Assembly (NCBI RefSeq): GCF_018332695.1
Contig: NZ_BOQN01000038.1
Location: 1 to 64,000 of the forward strand
Length of the DNA stretch: 64,000 bases
Direction: 5' to 3'
DNA from: Paractinoplanes toevensis
GTDB lineage: Bacteria; Actinomycetota; Actinomycetes; Mycobacteriales; Micromonosporaceae
Shown: positions 17,876 to 26,555 of the stretch, piece by piece
Layout: the number at the start of each line of letters is the position of its first letter
Position numbering within the stretch: the stretch's first letter is position 1
The notes under the pieces: generated by a model
The model's input: the letters and a program-made list of their open reading frames with translations, nothing else
Databases searched by the model: none
What the model was told of the DNA's origin: nothing
Made by a program: the position numbers and the translations under genes

Positions 17876-18425
17876 CGCCTGTTCGGTAGATGGAGCCGGG
17901 CTGCGGCGTAACCCAACCACCCCATTTTTGTACGTGATGGGGCCGGCCCAGTGGCACTCGGTTCCGCTGCGCGGGGCTCACCCTCCGCGCGCCACCGCCG
18001 GGCGGGCCCGGCCGGCAACGCCGCCCCGCTGCCGGACCCATCGCCGCCCGCGACTCACGACCCGTTACCACGCCCCCTGGACAGGCTCATGTCCCGGCCA
18101 CGCGACGCGCCCTCGCGCTCAGGCTCGCCGGAACTGACCGCCGACCAACACCCGCGACGGCACCTGGAGGCACTTCGACCCTCAGCGCTGGTCAATGCCT
18201 GCGGCGCTCGCATTCAGCCGCAGACCTTGTCGAACTGCAGCACCGCACCGGGGGCTAAATCGCCAAGATCTGGACCGCATTCAAGACCGGCACCCGCGCG
18301 TACGTCGCGCTGAGCGGCGGCCCGCCCGCTGTTGCGGTTGTGGGCCCCCGGCTCGTACGCAAAGGAACCGCGAGTTCGCCGCCCGGCCGGCCGTTCCCGG
18401 GGTTTTGAACCCTGCGGAAAACGAC
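17876..18425. other. 550-bp intergenic stretch between convergent genes
   Basis: No convincing gene is present; short open frames here have no ribosome sites and are arginine/proline-rich frame shadows. Small inverted repeats are CCCCAT...ATGGGG (17920-17942) and GGGTT-TTG-AACCC near 18399, either of which might help terminate the converging transcripts. The base composition is as GC-rich as that of the genes. Confidence 0.5.
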
Positions 18426-19208
18426 CTAGCGCCGCAGGAACTCCAGCGCGACCGCCGGGAACAGCGGGGAATCGGCCAGGTCGTAGTGGGTCAGGCCGGG
18501 GAGGATCGCCAGGGCGTGGCCGCCCTTCGGCCGGCCCTCGCCGCCCCAGCCGCCGTCTCGCAGGCCGCCGTCGAGCAGTGCGAAGACCTCGACGAAGTGG
18601 CTCGGCGGGCACATGTCGGCGTCGGCCGCCAGCACCAGGGTCGGCACGGCTAGGCCGCGGACCTGCTCGGTGAAGTCGAAGTCCACGGCCATCGCCGCAC
18701 CGATCTTGTCGAGCAGCCGGGGGAAGTCCTCCGGGCGCGGTGCCACCCGCTGGTACAGCTCGTACATCGGGGTCTCCTTCATGAACTCGGCGGCGGCCGC
18801 GCCGACCTGGCCCTGCTGGGCGAGGATCTCGGGGTAGGTGGCGTCCCGCCGGATGCCGGCCGAGGCGGCGACCAGCCGGCCCACCCGCTCCGGGTGCTGG
18901 AACGCGACCTGCAGGGCCACTCCGCCGCCGAGCGAGAAGCCGACCACGTCCGGCTGGTCGAGGCCGAGGTGGTCGATCAGGGCGGCGATGTCGCCGCCCA
19001 TGAGGCGCACGTCGAGCGGCCGGTCGATGTCCGCGGTGCGGCCGTGTCCCTGCAGGTCGGGCAGGATCACCTGGCGGTCGGCGGCGAACGCGTCCAGGAT
19101 CGGGCCGAACATCTCGCCGGAGCCCAGGCCGCCGTGCAGCAGGACCAGCGGGCGACCCGATCCGTGCGTCTCGTAGTACATGTTCAGGCCGTTGATCTCG
19201 GCGTACAT
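18426..19208 (-). CDS. alpha/beta-fold hydrolase
   Basis: 260 aa from ATG 19208 (GAAGGAGT upstream), the usual size of single-domain alpha/beta hydrolases. The oxyanion region is VLLHGGLGSGEM, the nucleophile elbow is GFSLGGG, the acid is probably in LVLAADADMCPP and the catalytic His in LPGLTHYDL. It has no signal peptide. The substrate cannot be read from sequence; the similarity is to 2-hydroxymuconate-semialdehyde hydrolase or haloperoxidase-like esterases. It is transcribed away from the xylanase gene and shares with it the region holding the CebR-type box. Confidence 0.87.
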   Translation of the reverse strand: MYAEINGLNMYYETHGSGRPLVLLHGGLGSGEMFGPILDAFAADRQVILPDLQGHGRTADIDRPLDVRLMGGDIAALIDHLGLDQPDVVGFSLGGGVALQVAFQHPERVGRLVAASAGIRRDATYPEILAQQGQVGAAAAEFMKETPMYELYQRVAPRPEDFPRLLDKIGAAMAVDFDFTEQVRGLAVPTLVLAADADMCPPSHFVEVFALLDGGLRDGGWGGEGRPKGGHALAILPGLTHYDLADSPLFPAVALEFLRR

Positions 19209-19275
19209 GGTGACTCCTTCGGTTGATGTCGCCGGTATAGACCGGCGGTCGGCGCGAAACTCATCGGCATTGTTC

Positions 19276-19289
19276 TGGGAGCGCTCCCA
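19276..19289. promoter_or_regulatory. CebR-type operator TGGGAGCGCTCCCA
   Basis: A perfect 14-bp palindrome identical to the box bound by the LacI-family cellulose-utilisation repressor CebR of streptomycetes. It lies 60 bp before the xylanase start and 68 bp before the divergent hydrolase start. It should repress until cello-oligosaccharides release the repressor. The LacI gene at 26.5 kb is not an evident CebR, so the repressor may be encoded elsewhere. Confidence 0.8.
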
Positions 19290-19349
19290 TGTAACGATGT
19301 CCGTCAATTACCGTCCCGCCGCTCACCCACCTCAGAAGGGAGCCCGCGG

Positions 19350-21323
19350 ATGCGCGCTCTCGCGCGGCTGACCGTCGCCACCACCCTGATCGCGGTGTCC
19401 ACCGCCGCGATCGCCGTCGCGACCCACGCGGACGCGGCTGATGCCCCCGCCCCCATCACCGTAATCAACGCCGACTTCGAGGACGGCACCGTCGAGGGTT
19501 TCACCGGCCGCAGCGCCGAGGTCCTCGCCGCCAGTACCGCGCAGGCGCACGGCGGCACCCGCAGCCTCAGCGTCACCGGCCGCACCGCCACCTGGAACGG
19601 TCCCGCGCTGAACGTGCTCGACACGTTCGAGAAGGGCACCTCCTACACCATCTCGGTGTGGGTGCGGATGGCCGACGGCTCGGACAGCGCCCGGCTCAGC
19701 GTCGAGCGGCGCCTGGCCGACACGGCCAACTACGAGACCGTGGTCGGCAACACCGCCGTAACCAGCGGCGGCTGGGTCAACCTGACCGGCCGCTACACGC
19801 TCTCGACCGACGTCGATCACCTGTCGTTCTACGTGGAGACCGCGTCCACCACCGGGTCGCTGTTCCTCGACGACGTCACCGTCAGCTACACCCCGGCCGT
19901 GCCGATCCAGACCGACATCCCGAACGTCAAGAGCGTGGTCACCGAGTTCCCGGTGGGCGCCGCGATCACCGGTGCCGAGATCCTCGGCGAGCACGGGCAA
20001 CTGCTGAGCAAGCATTTCAACTCGATCACCCCGGGCAACGCCCTCAAGTGGGACGCCACCGAGCCCGCGGCCGGCACCTTCAACTACACACAGGCCGACC
20101 CCCTCATCGCGTACGCCAAGGCGAACGGTCTCGCGATCCGGGGTCACACGTTCGTGTGGCACAACCAGACCCCGGCCTGGGTGTTCCAGCGGGCCGACGG
20201 CACCGCGATGACCGGCACGGCCGACGACAAGGCCCTCCTGCTCGACCGGCTGGAGAACCACATCCGCAACGTCGGCGCCCACTACGGCAGTGCGATCGGC
20301 ACCTGGGACGTGGTCAACGAGGTGATCGACGAGTCCCAGTCGGACGGCATGCGGCGGTCCAGCTGGTACACCATCACCGGGCTCGACTACATCCGCACGG
20401 CCTTCAAGGTGGCCCGTGAGGTGCTGCCGACCGCGAAGCTGTGCATCAACGACTACAACACCAACGTGGCGGCCAAGCGCGACGCCCTCTACAACCTGGT
20501 CTCCACGCTCAAGGGCGAGGGCATCCCGATCGACTGCGTCGGGCACCAGATGCACATCAACGTGAGCTGGCCGACCGTGGCCGAGACCGAGGCGATGATC
20601 CAGAAGTTCGTGCCGCTCGGCGTCACCCAGCAGATCACCGAGATGGACGTCAGCATCTACACGTCCAGCTCGGAGAACTTCCCGACGCCGCCGGCCGACC
20701 GGCTGCTGTCCCAGGCGTACAAGTACCGGGACATGTTCGCGCTGTTCCGCAAGTACGCGTCGGCGATCTCCTCGGTGACCCTGTGGGGCCTGGCCGACGA
20801 CAACACCTGGCTGGACACCTATCCGGTGAGCCGCAAGGACGCGCCGCTGCTGTTCGACACGACGCTGCAGGCCAAGTCGGCCTACTGGGGCGTGGTCGAC
20901 CCCACCCGGATCGGCACGACGACCACGGCCCCGACCTCGCCGTCCTCCTCCAGCACCGGTAACCCGACCGACTCGCCCAGCCCGAGCGCGTCGTCGGGGG
21001 CCAACTCCTGCTCGATCACCTACCGGGTGACCGGTAGCTGGCAGGGCGGTTTCCAGGGCGACGTGAAGATCACCAACACCGGCACCGCGCCGTACTCCGC
21101 CTGGCGGTTGAACTGGCAGTTCGCCGCCGATCAGACGATTACCCAGTTGTGGAACGGCTCGGTGACGCAGAATGAGAACTCGGTGGCCGTCTTCAACGCG
21201 GCCTGGAACGGCGTGGTACCCGCCGGCGGCTCGGCGTCCTTCGGCTTCCTCGGCTCGTGGACCGGCAGTAACCCGGCGCCGACCTCCTTCTCGATGAACG
21301 GGAACGTCTGCACCGTCGCCTAG
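19350..21323 (+). CDS. secreted endo-1,4-beta-xylanase, GH10 with two carbohydrate-binding modules
   Basis: 657 aa. Sec signal peptide (1-29, ending THADA), an N-terminal CBM4/9/22-like domain (about 32-165, INADFEDGTVEGFTGR), GH10 catalytic domain (about 180-530), a Ser/Thr/Pro linker (about 533-550) and a C-terminal CBM2 (about 551-657, cellulose binding, paired Cys). The acid/base Glu324 is in WDVVNEV and the nucleophile Glu431 in ITEMDVS. It hydrolyses xylan in plant biomass. A perfect CebR box lies upstream, so expression is probably induced by cello-oligosaccharides. Confidence 0.95.
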   Translation: MRALARLTVATTLIAVSTAAIAVATHADAADAPAPITVINADFEDGTVEGFTGRSAEVLAASTAQAHGGTRSLSVTGRTATWNGPALNVLDTFEKGTSYTISVWVRMADGSDSARLSVERRLADTANYETVVGNTAVTSGGWVNLTGRYTLSTDVDHLSFYVETASTTGSLFLDDVTVSYTPAVPIQTDIPNVKSVVTEFPVGAAITGAEILGEHGQLLSKHFNSITPGNALKWDATEPAAGTFNYTQADPLIAYAKANGLAIRGHTFVWHNQTPAWVFQRADGTAMTGTADDKALLLDRLENHIRNVGAHYGSAIGTWDVVNEVIDESQSDGMRRSSWYTITGLDYIRTAFKVAREVLPTAKLCINDYNTNVAAKRDALYNLVSTLKGEGIPIDCVGHQMHINVSWPTVAETEAMIQKFVPLGVTQQITEMDVSIYTSSSENFPTPPADRLLSQAYKYRDMFALFRKYASAISSVTLWGLADDNTWLDTYPVSRKDAPLLFDTTLQAKSAYWGVVDPTRIGTTTTAPTSPSSSSTGNPTDSPSPSASSGANSCSITYRVTGSWQGGFQGDVKITNTGTAPYSAWRLNWQFAADQTITQLWNGSVTQNENSVAVFNAAWNGVVPAGGSASFGFLGSWTGSNPAPTSFSMNGNVCTVA

Positions 21324-21348
21324 TTCGACGTACATCGATATGCTGCGC

Positions 21349-21380
21349 GAACGGTCCTCCGCCACAGCGGGGGACCGTTC
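21349..21380 (+). terminator. strong hairpin after the xylanase gene
   Basis: GAACGGTCC...GGACCGTTC with an inner CCGC-CACA-GCGG extension gives a 14-bp stem (one G-U pair) and a tetraloop, 26 nt past the xylanase stop. It lacks a U-tract, which is usual for actinomycete terminators. It lies just ahead of the ribosome site of the next gene, so it may instead shape that mRNA leader. Confidence 0.6.
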
Positions 21381-21402
21381 CGCCGTCGATACAGGAGGAT
21401 CC

Positions 21403-22911
21403 GTGCGCAAGGCAGCGATACCCGCAGCGGCACTGTTACTCATCGGCCTCGCGGCCACCCCTGCGAACGCCGTCGACAAGATCAATAGCAAGAAGCTCCG
21501 GGACGCCGTGACGGTCAACGGCATCCTCGGCCACGAACGCGTCCTGCAGCGCATCGCCAACTCCAACGGCGGCACCCGGGCGTCCGGCACCACCGGCTTC
21601 ACCGCCTCGGCCACCTACGTGAAGGACACCCTGCGCGCCGCCGGTTACCGGGTGAGCGAGCAGGAGTTCACCTTCCCGTTCTTCCGCGACCTGGCCCCGG
21701 CCACCCTGGCCCAGGTGTCGCCGGCCGCGGCCACCTACGCCACCGACACGTTCACCTACTCCGGCAGCGGCACCGTCACCGGCACCCTGGTGCCCACCAC
21801 CGACGTCCAGGTGCCGCCGCCGGCCACCCCCGGCGTCACCTCCGGCTGCGAGGCGGCCGACTTCCCGCCGGCCGGCGACGCACCCGCGGTCGCGCTCATC
21901 CAGCGCGGCACCTGCACGTTCGCGATCAAGGCGAGCAACGCCGTCGCGGCCGGCTACGACGCGGTGATCATCTTCAACGAGGGACAGACCGGCCGGACCG
22001 CGCTGGTCACCGGCGACCTCGGCCAGGTCTTTGACGTGCCGATCATCGGGCTCAGCTACGCCGACGGCGCCGCCCTGGTCACCGCGGCCAAGGCCGGGCC
22101 GGTCAGCGTACGGGTCAGCACCTCCACCGAGACCGACCTGACCGCGAAGACCAGCAATATCCTGGCCGAGACACCCGGCGGCGACCCTGACAAGGTGCTC
22201 GTGGTCGGCGCCCACCTCGACTCGGTGGCCGACGGACCGGGCATCAACGACAACGGCAGCGGCGTCTCCACCGTCCTGGAGACCGCCCGGCAGCTCTCCG
22301 CGCTCAAGGTCAAGCCGCGGCAGAAGATCCGGTTCGCGTTCTGGGGTGCCGAGGAGGGCGGCCTGCTCGGCTCGGAGCACTACGTGGACACCCTGCCCGA
22401 CGCCGACCTCGCCAAGATCTTCGCGAACCTGAACTTCGACATGGTCGGCTCGCCCAACTACGTGCGCTTCGCCTACGACGGCGACGGCTCGGCCTACCCC
22501 GGCACCTCCGGGCCGCCCGGCTCGGCCGAGATCGAGGCAGTCTTCCATGACTACTTCACCGCGCAGGGCCTGGCCAGCGGCGAGAAGGAGTTCAACGGCC
22601 GCTCCGACTACGGCCCGTTCATCGCCGTCGGCATTCCGGCGGGCGGTGTCTCCAGCGGATCCGACGGGGTCAAAACCGAAGAAGAGGCCGAGGTGTACGG
22701 CGGGACCGCCGGCGTCATCTACGACCCCTGCTACCACAAGGCCTGCGACACCATCAGCAACGTCAGCACGAAGGCTCTCGCCGAGCTGGGCGACGCCGCC
22801 GCGCACGGCATCTACACCCTGGCCATGACCAAGTCCGGCCTCTTCCCGGACGGCTCCCGGCGGGCCGTGGCAAAGCGTGGACCGTCAGCGATAGCTGAAT
22901 CGGCCTACTAG
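21403..22911 (+). CDS. secreted M28-family aminopeptidase with PA domain
   Basis: 502 aa from GTG 21403, with AGGAGG 5 nt upstream; a longer frame from 21340 would place the signal peptide internally. It has a Sec signal (1-23, ending TPANA), an M28 catalytic domain interrupted by a protease-associated domain (about 130-250, [17 protein letters not shown]), and zinc ligands in [26 protein letters not shown] (general base Glu-Glu), FDMVG and YHKACDT. It resembles Streptomyces griseus-type aminopeptidases, which release N-terminal residues extracellularly. It overlaps the convergent chemoreceptor gene by 27 bp. Confidence 0.92.
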   Translation: MRKAAIPAAALLLIGLAATPANAVDKINSKKLRDAVTVNGILGHERVLQRIANSNGGTRASGTTGFTASATYVKDTLRAAGYRVSEQEFTFPFFRDLAPATLAQVSPAAATYATDTFTYSGSGTVTGTLVPTTDVQVPPPATPGVTSGCEAADFPPAGDAPAVALIQRGTCTFAIKASNAVAAGYDAVIIFNEGQTGRTALVTGDLGQVFDVPIIGLSYADGAALVTAAKAGPVSVRVSTSTETDLTAKTSNILAETPGGDPDKVLVVGAHLDSVADGPGINDNGSGVSTVLETARQLSALKVKPRQKIRFAFWGAEEGGLLGSEHYVDTLPDADLAKIFANLNFDMVGSPNYVRFAYDGDGSAYPGTSGPPGSAEIEAVFHDYFTAQGLASGEKEFNGRSDYGPFIAVGIPAGGVSSGSDGVKTEEEAEVYGGTAGVIYDPCYHKACDTISNVSTKALAELGDAAAHGIYTLAMTKSGLFPDGSRRAVAKRGPSAIAESAY

Positions 22912-24453
22912 CTTCTGCAGATCGCCGGCCAGCGCGGCCAGGTCCGCCGCGGCCTGCTGGCCGGCGAGCACGCTGCGGGTGCTGTCCACCGCGGCACCGG
23001 ACACGTGGGCCACGTTGCCGGCGATCTGGGCGGCCCCGGACGCGGCCGTGGCCACGTTGCGGTTCATCTCGGCGGTCGTCGCGGTCTGCTCCTCGACCGC
23101 CGAGGCGATCGTGGTCTGCAGGTGGTTGATCTGCTCGATCACCTCGCTGATCCGGGTGATCGCGGCGACCGCGTCCTGGGTGTCGGCCTGGATCGCCTGC
23201 ACCCGGGCCGCGATGTCGCCGGTCGCCTTGGCCGTCTCCTGGGCCAGATCCTTCACCTCGCCGGCCACCACGGCGAAGCCCTTGCCCATGTCACCGGCCC
23301 GGGCCGCCTCGATGGTGGCGTTCAGCGCGAGCAGGTTGGTCTGCTCGGCGATCGAGGTGATCACCTTGACCACCTCGCCGATCTCCTCCGAGCTGGCGCC
23401 GAGCTTGCCGACCGTGTCGGCGGTCGCCGCGACCACGGCCACCGCCTGCGTCGTGACCTGCGCGCCCTCGGACGTACTGCGGGAGATCTCCTGGATCGAC
23501 AGGGCCATCTCGTCGGCGCCGGCCGCGACCGTCTGCAGGTTGCGGGACACCTCCTCGGCCGAGCCGTTGGCCGCGCTCGCGCCGTCCGAGACCACCGCGG
23601 CGCTCGAGGCGACCCCGTCGGTCACCGCGGACAGGTCGGCCGAGCTCTTGGCCAGGGTCGCGGCGCTGTCGGCCAGCGCGGTGACCGTATCGCGGACCGA
23701 CGTGGTGGCCTTGTTGACCGACCGGGCCATCGTGCCGATCTCGTCCCGGCCGTGCACGTCGATGTCGCCGGTCAGGTCGCCGGTCGCGACCGCCTCCATG
23801 GCGTCGGCGACCACCCGCAGCCGCCCGGTGATCGAGCGGGCCACCAGCAGCGCGAACCCGATGCCGAGCAGCAGCGCGACCCCCAGCGTCACCAGCACCT
23901 CGAGCCGGGCCTGCACGAACCGGTTCTGAGCGGCCGCCGCGGCGTCGTCGGCGCTCGTGGTCTCCGCGTCGGCGATCTCGGCGGCCGCGGTGGCCATGCC
24001 CGTGACCACCTCGTTGAAGTCGATGGCCGGGGTGCGACCTTCCTTGACGTCGGTGAGGGCCGTGGTGAACTGCGCCCAGTAGTCCACGAACTTGGCCAGC
24101 GACCGGTCGGCCGCGTCGCTCTTCGGCTGCGCGCGGTAGAGCTCGAGCGTGTCGCCCAGCTCGAGGATCGCGGCGGCCTGTCCCTCGGCGGCGGTCCGCT
24201 GCACGGCGGCATCGGTGGCGGACCGGGCGGCCATGGCGGCGAAGTGGTTGATCGTCGCCTGAGCGCCGCGGATGTCGCCGAGCAGCTGGAGGTTCGTGAC
24301 GTTGACCTCGCGGACATCGTCGAGCCGTCCGTCCATCTCGCCCATCCGCTGCACGGCCAGCACCGTGGCGACCGCCACGACGACGGAGGCGAGCAGCACC
24401 GCCGTGACGATCTTGCTGCGCACCCGTAGGTCGCCGAACCACCGTGACACCAC
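22885..24453 (-). CDS. methyl-accepting chemotaxis protein
   Basis: 522 aa. TM1 (about 15-36), a helical sensor (about 37-185) of four-helix-bundle type, TM2 (about 188-210), HAMP (about 212-265) and a signalling domain with tip [19 protein letters not shown]. The membrane-proximal [10 protein letters not shown] and HAMP DEIGTM match the receptor at 16.3-17.9 kb, but the sensor domains are not obviously similar. It therefore probably reads a different ligand. No cheA, cheW or methyltransferase gene is in the window. The 3' ends of this gene and the aminopeptidase overlap. Confidence 0.93.
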   Translation of the reverse strand: MVSRWFGDLRVRSKIVTAVLLASVVVAVATVLAVQRMGEMDGRLDDVREVNVTNLQLLGDIRGAQATINHFAAMAARSATDAAVQRTAAEGQAAAILELGDTLELYRAQPKSDAADRSLAKFVDYWAQFTTALTDVKEGRTPAIDFNEVVTGMATAAAEIADAETTSADDAAAAAQNRFVQARLEVLVTLGVALLLGIGFALLVARSITGRLRVVADAMEAVATGDLTGDIDVHGRDEIGTMARSVNKATTSVRDTVTALADSAATLAKSSADLSAVTDGVASSAAVVSDGASAANGSAEEVSRNLQTVAAGADEMALSIQEISRSTSEGAQVTTQAVAVVAATADTVGKLGASSEEIGEVVKVITSIAEQTNLLALNATIEAARAGDMGKGFAVVAGEVKDLAQETAKATGDIAARVQAIQADTQDAVAAITRISEVIEQINHLQTTIASAVEEQTATTAEMNRNVATAASGAAQIAGNVAHVSGAAVDSTRSVLAGQQAAADLAALAGDLQKLVGRFSYR

Positions 24454-24549
24454 GTTGCCGCCCCCGAGATCTCGTCAAAAACTCTGACTACCACTGTTCG
24501 GCCCCGCCTGATGGCCGGTTGGCGATCGTGGCCCCGGCAGAATGTGACC

Positions 24550-25611
24550 ATGGCGATCGAAGCGGATGTGGCGGTGGTCGGTGCGGGCATGGCGGGCGTG
24601 TCGGTCGCCTACGAACTGGCCGCCGAGCACGACGTGGTGCTGCTGGAACAGGAGAGTCAACCCGCGTACCACACGACCGGGCGGTCGGCCGCGATGTTCC
24701 TGGAAAGCTACGGCGGGCCGGAGGTGCGCGCGCTGACCGCGGCCAGCCGGGCCCGCTTCGACGAGGCGGGCGGCCTGCTCAGTCCGCGATCGCTGCTCTG
24801 GGTCGCGCCCGAGGACCAGATGGACGCGCTGTCGGCGCTGGGCGCGGCACAGCCGGAACTGGTGCCGCTGAGCCCGGCCGAGGCCGTCGCGCGCTGCTCG
24901 GCGCTGCGCACCGACTGGCTGGCCGGCGCGCTGCTGGAGAAGAACGCCTCGGAGATCGACGTGCTCGGCCTGCACCAGTTCTACCTGGGCGGCGCCCGGC
25001 GGCGCGGGACCACCGTGCTGGTCGACGCGACGCTGCGGGGCGGCCGGCACACCGGCGGGAGGTGGCTGCTCGACACGGCGGCCGGGCCGGTCACCGCGAC
25101 GGCCGTGGTGAACGCGGCGGGCGCCTGGGCCGACCGGGTCGCGGCCGCGCTGGGCGTGCCCGGACTGGGGATGCGTCCGCTGCGCCGCACGGCCGCGGTG
25201 GCCCGGGCGACCGGGGTGGATCGCGCCTGGCCGCTGGTCGCCGACGTGGGGGAGACGTTCTACTTCCGGCCGGAGGGCCTCGGCGTGCTGGTGTCGCCGG
25301 CCGACGAGACGCCGAGCGAGCCGTGCGACGCGCGTCCCGACGACCTGGACGTGGCCCTGGCCGTCGAGCGGGTCAACGAGGCGACCACGCTCGGCCTGCG
25401 CTCGGTGGTCACGGCCTGGGCGGGGCTGCGCACCTTCGCCCCCGACCGCAAGCCGGTCACCGGCCCCGACCCGGCCGCGCCGGGCCTGTTCTGGCTGGGC
25501 GGCCAGGGCGGCTACGGCATCCAGATCGCCCCGGCCCTGGCCCGCCTGGCCGCCGATTCCGTCACCGGCGGCGCCGTCCCGGCCGCCCTCGCGGTCGCCC
25601 GCTTCCGCTGA
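24550..25611 (+). CDS. FAD-dependent oxidoreductase (DAO family)
   Basis: 353 aa from ATG 24550; GTG 24544 is a possible start. The N-terminal dinucleotide-binding motif is VAVVGAGMAGVSVAYELA with an acidic strand end VVLLEQE. A DAO-type substrate domain and the C-terminal FAD motif GLFWLGGQGGYGIQ follow. The family oxidises amines or D-amino acids (DadA, glycine oxidase, sarcosine oxidase types). HTTGRSAAMFLE resembles the flavin-contacting segment. The substrate is not decidable. It is monocistronic, divergent from the chemoreceptor gene. Confidence 0.85.
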   Translation: MAIEADVAVVGAGMAGVSVAYELAAEHDVVLLEQESQPAYHTTGRSAAMFLESYGGPEVRALTAASRARFDEAGGLLSPRSLLWVAPEDQMDALSALGAAQPELVPLSPAEAVARCSALRTDWLAGALLEKNASEIDVLGLHQFYLGGARRRGTTVLVDATLRGGRHTGGRWLLDTAAGPVTATAVVNAAGAWADRVAAALGVPGLGMRPLRRTAAVARATGVDRAWPLVADVGETFYFRPEGLGVLVSPADETPSEPCDARPDDLDVALAVERVNEATTLGLRSVVTAWAGLRTFAPDRKPVTGPDPAAPGLFWLGGQGGYGIQIAPALARLAADSVTGGAVPAALAVARFR

Positions 25612-25637
25612 CCGCGCCCTCGCCGGGTGCGGCCCTG

Positions 25638-25793
25638 GTGGGCGCGGCCCTGGTCGCCGGGGTCGCGGCCGGTGGCGCGCTGCTTGCGGGTGTGCGCTGG
25701 GCAGTCGCGCTGTTACCGCTGGTACTTCTGGGTTCGGCTGTTCTGGCGGGACTGCCACGCGGCCGTTGGCCGAATGCGGATGACCGGCCCTAG
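25638..25793 (+). CDS. possible small two-helix membrane protein
   Basis: 51 codons from GTG 25638 give two hydrophobic segments (GAALVAGVAAGGALLAG and WAVALLPLVLLGSAVLAG) and a short charged tail. It follows the oxidoreductase stop by 26 bp. There is no clear ribosome site, and the frame continues an antisense-free but artificial open frame upstream, so it may be chance hydrophobicity in GC-rich DNA. Reported only as a candidate. Confidence 0.25.
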   Translation: MGAALVAGVAAGGALLAGVRWAVALLPLVLLGSAVLAGLPRGRWPNADDRP

Positions 25794-25942
25794 CGGGCCG
25801 CGACACGGGCCACCCGAAGCAGACGGACGGTCAGCGAGGACCGGCACCCCAGATGAAGATCAACACGGTAAACCGGACTACTCTCCCAGCCGAGCGAAAA
25901 CCTGGCGGCGGGTTAATCGGCACTAAAGGAGCCTAAATCTCT

Positions 25943-26389
25943 ATGTACTCCAATCTTTCCGACATTCTGCAGGTAGACGGCGCCCTCAAGGCGATCACGG
26001 CCGACGCCCAGGCCCTGGTCGAGCAGGAACTGGCCAACAAGTCCGGCGTCTCCGCGGGTGCGGTCAAGCTGGCCTACAAGGCAGTCACCTCGTTCGCGCC
26101 CGGCTACTACGCGCAGACCGTCGAGCTCATGGTGCCGAACATGCTGCACCAGCTGCAGCCGTTCTGGACCGACTTCCAGGCGGCCGGCGGCGGCACCTTC
26201 GGCGACTACCTGGTCAAGCGCCAGGACGAGGTCGGCCCGGCCCTGCTCCGGGTCACCGACGACATGGCCAAGGACTCCGACAAGCCGGTGATCGTCCGGG
26301 CCTACAAGACCGTGCGCGGCAGTGCCGAGAAGCACATCGAGGCGGCCATCCCGGCCGTCGGCGCGCTGGTGGAGAAGTACGCCGCCTGA
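25943..26389 (+). CDS. DUF6918-like conserved hypothetical protein
   Basis: 148 aa, helical and soluble. Characteristic blocks are LVEQELANKSGVSAGAVKL, YKAVTSFAPGYYAQTVELMV and PAVGALVEKYAA at the C-terminus. I recognise it as a widespread actinobacterial family (I believe DUF6918) without known function. AAAGGAG lies 12 nt before the ATG. A strong intrinsic terminator follows 14 bp after the stop, so it is a stand-alone transcription unit, and its codon use suggests good expression. Confidence 0.75.
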   Translation: MYSNLSDILQVDGALKAITADAQALVEQELANKSGVSAGAVKLAYKAVTSFAPGYYAQTVELMVPNMLHQLQPFWTDFQAAGGGTFGDYLVKRQDEVGPALLRVTDDMAKDSDKPVIVRAYKTVRGSAEKHIEAAIPAVGALVEKYAA

Positions 26390-26402
26390 TCGTCCCGAAA
26401 TG

Positions 26403-26436
26403 TGGGCCACGCCGCGAGGCGTGGCCCATCTTTTTT
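26403..26436 (+). terminator. intrinsic terminator
   Basis: TGGGCCACGCC-GCGA-GGCGTGGCCCA forms an 11-bp perfect stem with a tetraloop, followed by ATCTTTTTT. It is the clearest rho-independent terminator in the window and ends the gene at 25943-26389. Confidence 0.92.
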
Positions 26437-26458
26437 GATCAAAAACGGAGATCGCCAA

Positions 26459-26481
26459 CGTTTTCATGCATTCTGAAAACG
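26459..26481. promoter_or_regulatory. inverted repeat CGTTTTCA-N7-TGAAAACG, candidate LacI operator
   Basis: Perfect 8-bp arms separated by 7 bp, 75 bp before the start of the LacI-family gene. A TTGACA (26497-26502) fits a -35 element just downstream; the -10 is weak. The repeat would sit immediately upstream of the promoter of the regulator-transporter-ManD operon. Its AT-rich arms stand out from the GC-rich background. Autoregulation by the adjacent regulator is an inference. Confidence 0.55.
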
Positions 26482-26555
26482 ATCATCGTCTATGCCTTGA
26501 CATCAGTCCGAAATGGATTTCAAACTAGCCGTTAACCCGACTCGGGAGGTCGGCA

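Noticed and set aside
18246..18420. Short plus-strand frame IAKIWTAFKTGTRAYVALS
   Set aside because: It lies between in-frame stops without a start or ribosome site and I recognise no family.
18380..18425. tRNA T-arm-like hairpin (GGGTTTTGAACCC)
   Set aside because: No matching acceptor or anticodon arms upstream; it is simply a small inverted repeat.
24444..25793. Long plus-strand frame overlapping the FAD oxidoreductase
   Set aside because: Low-complexity Gly/Arg sequence in another frame of the real gene; only its last 51 codons are kept as a weak candidate.
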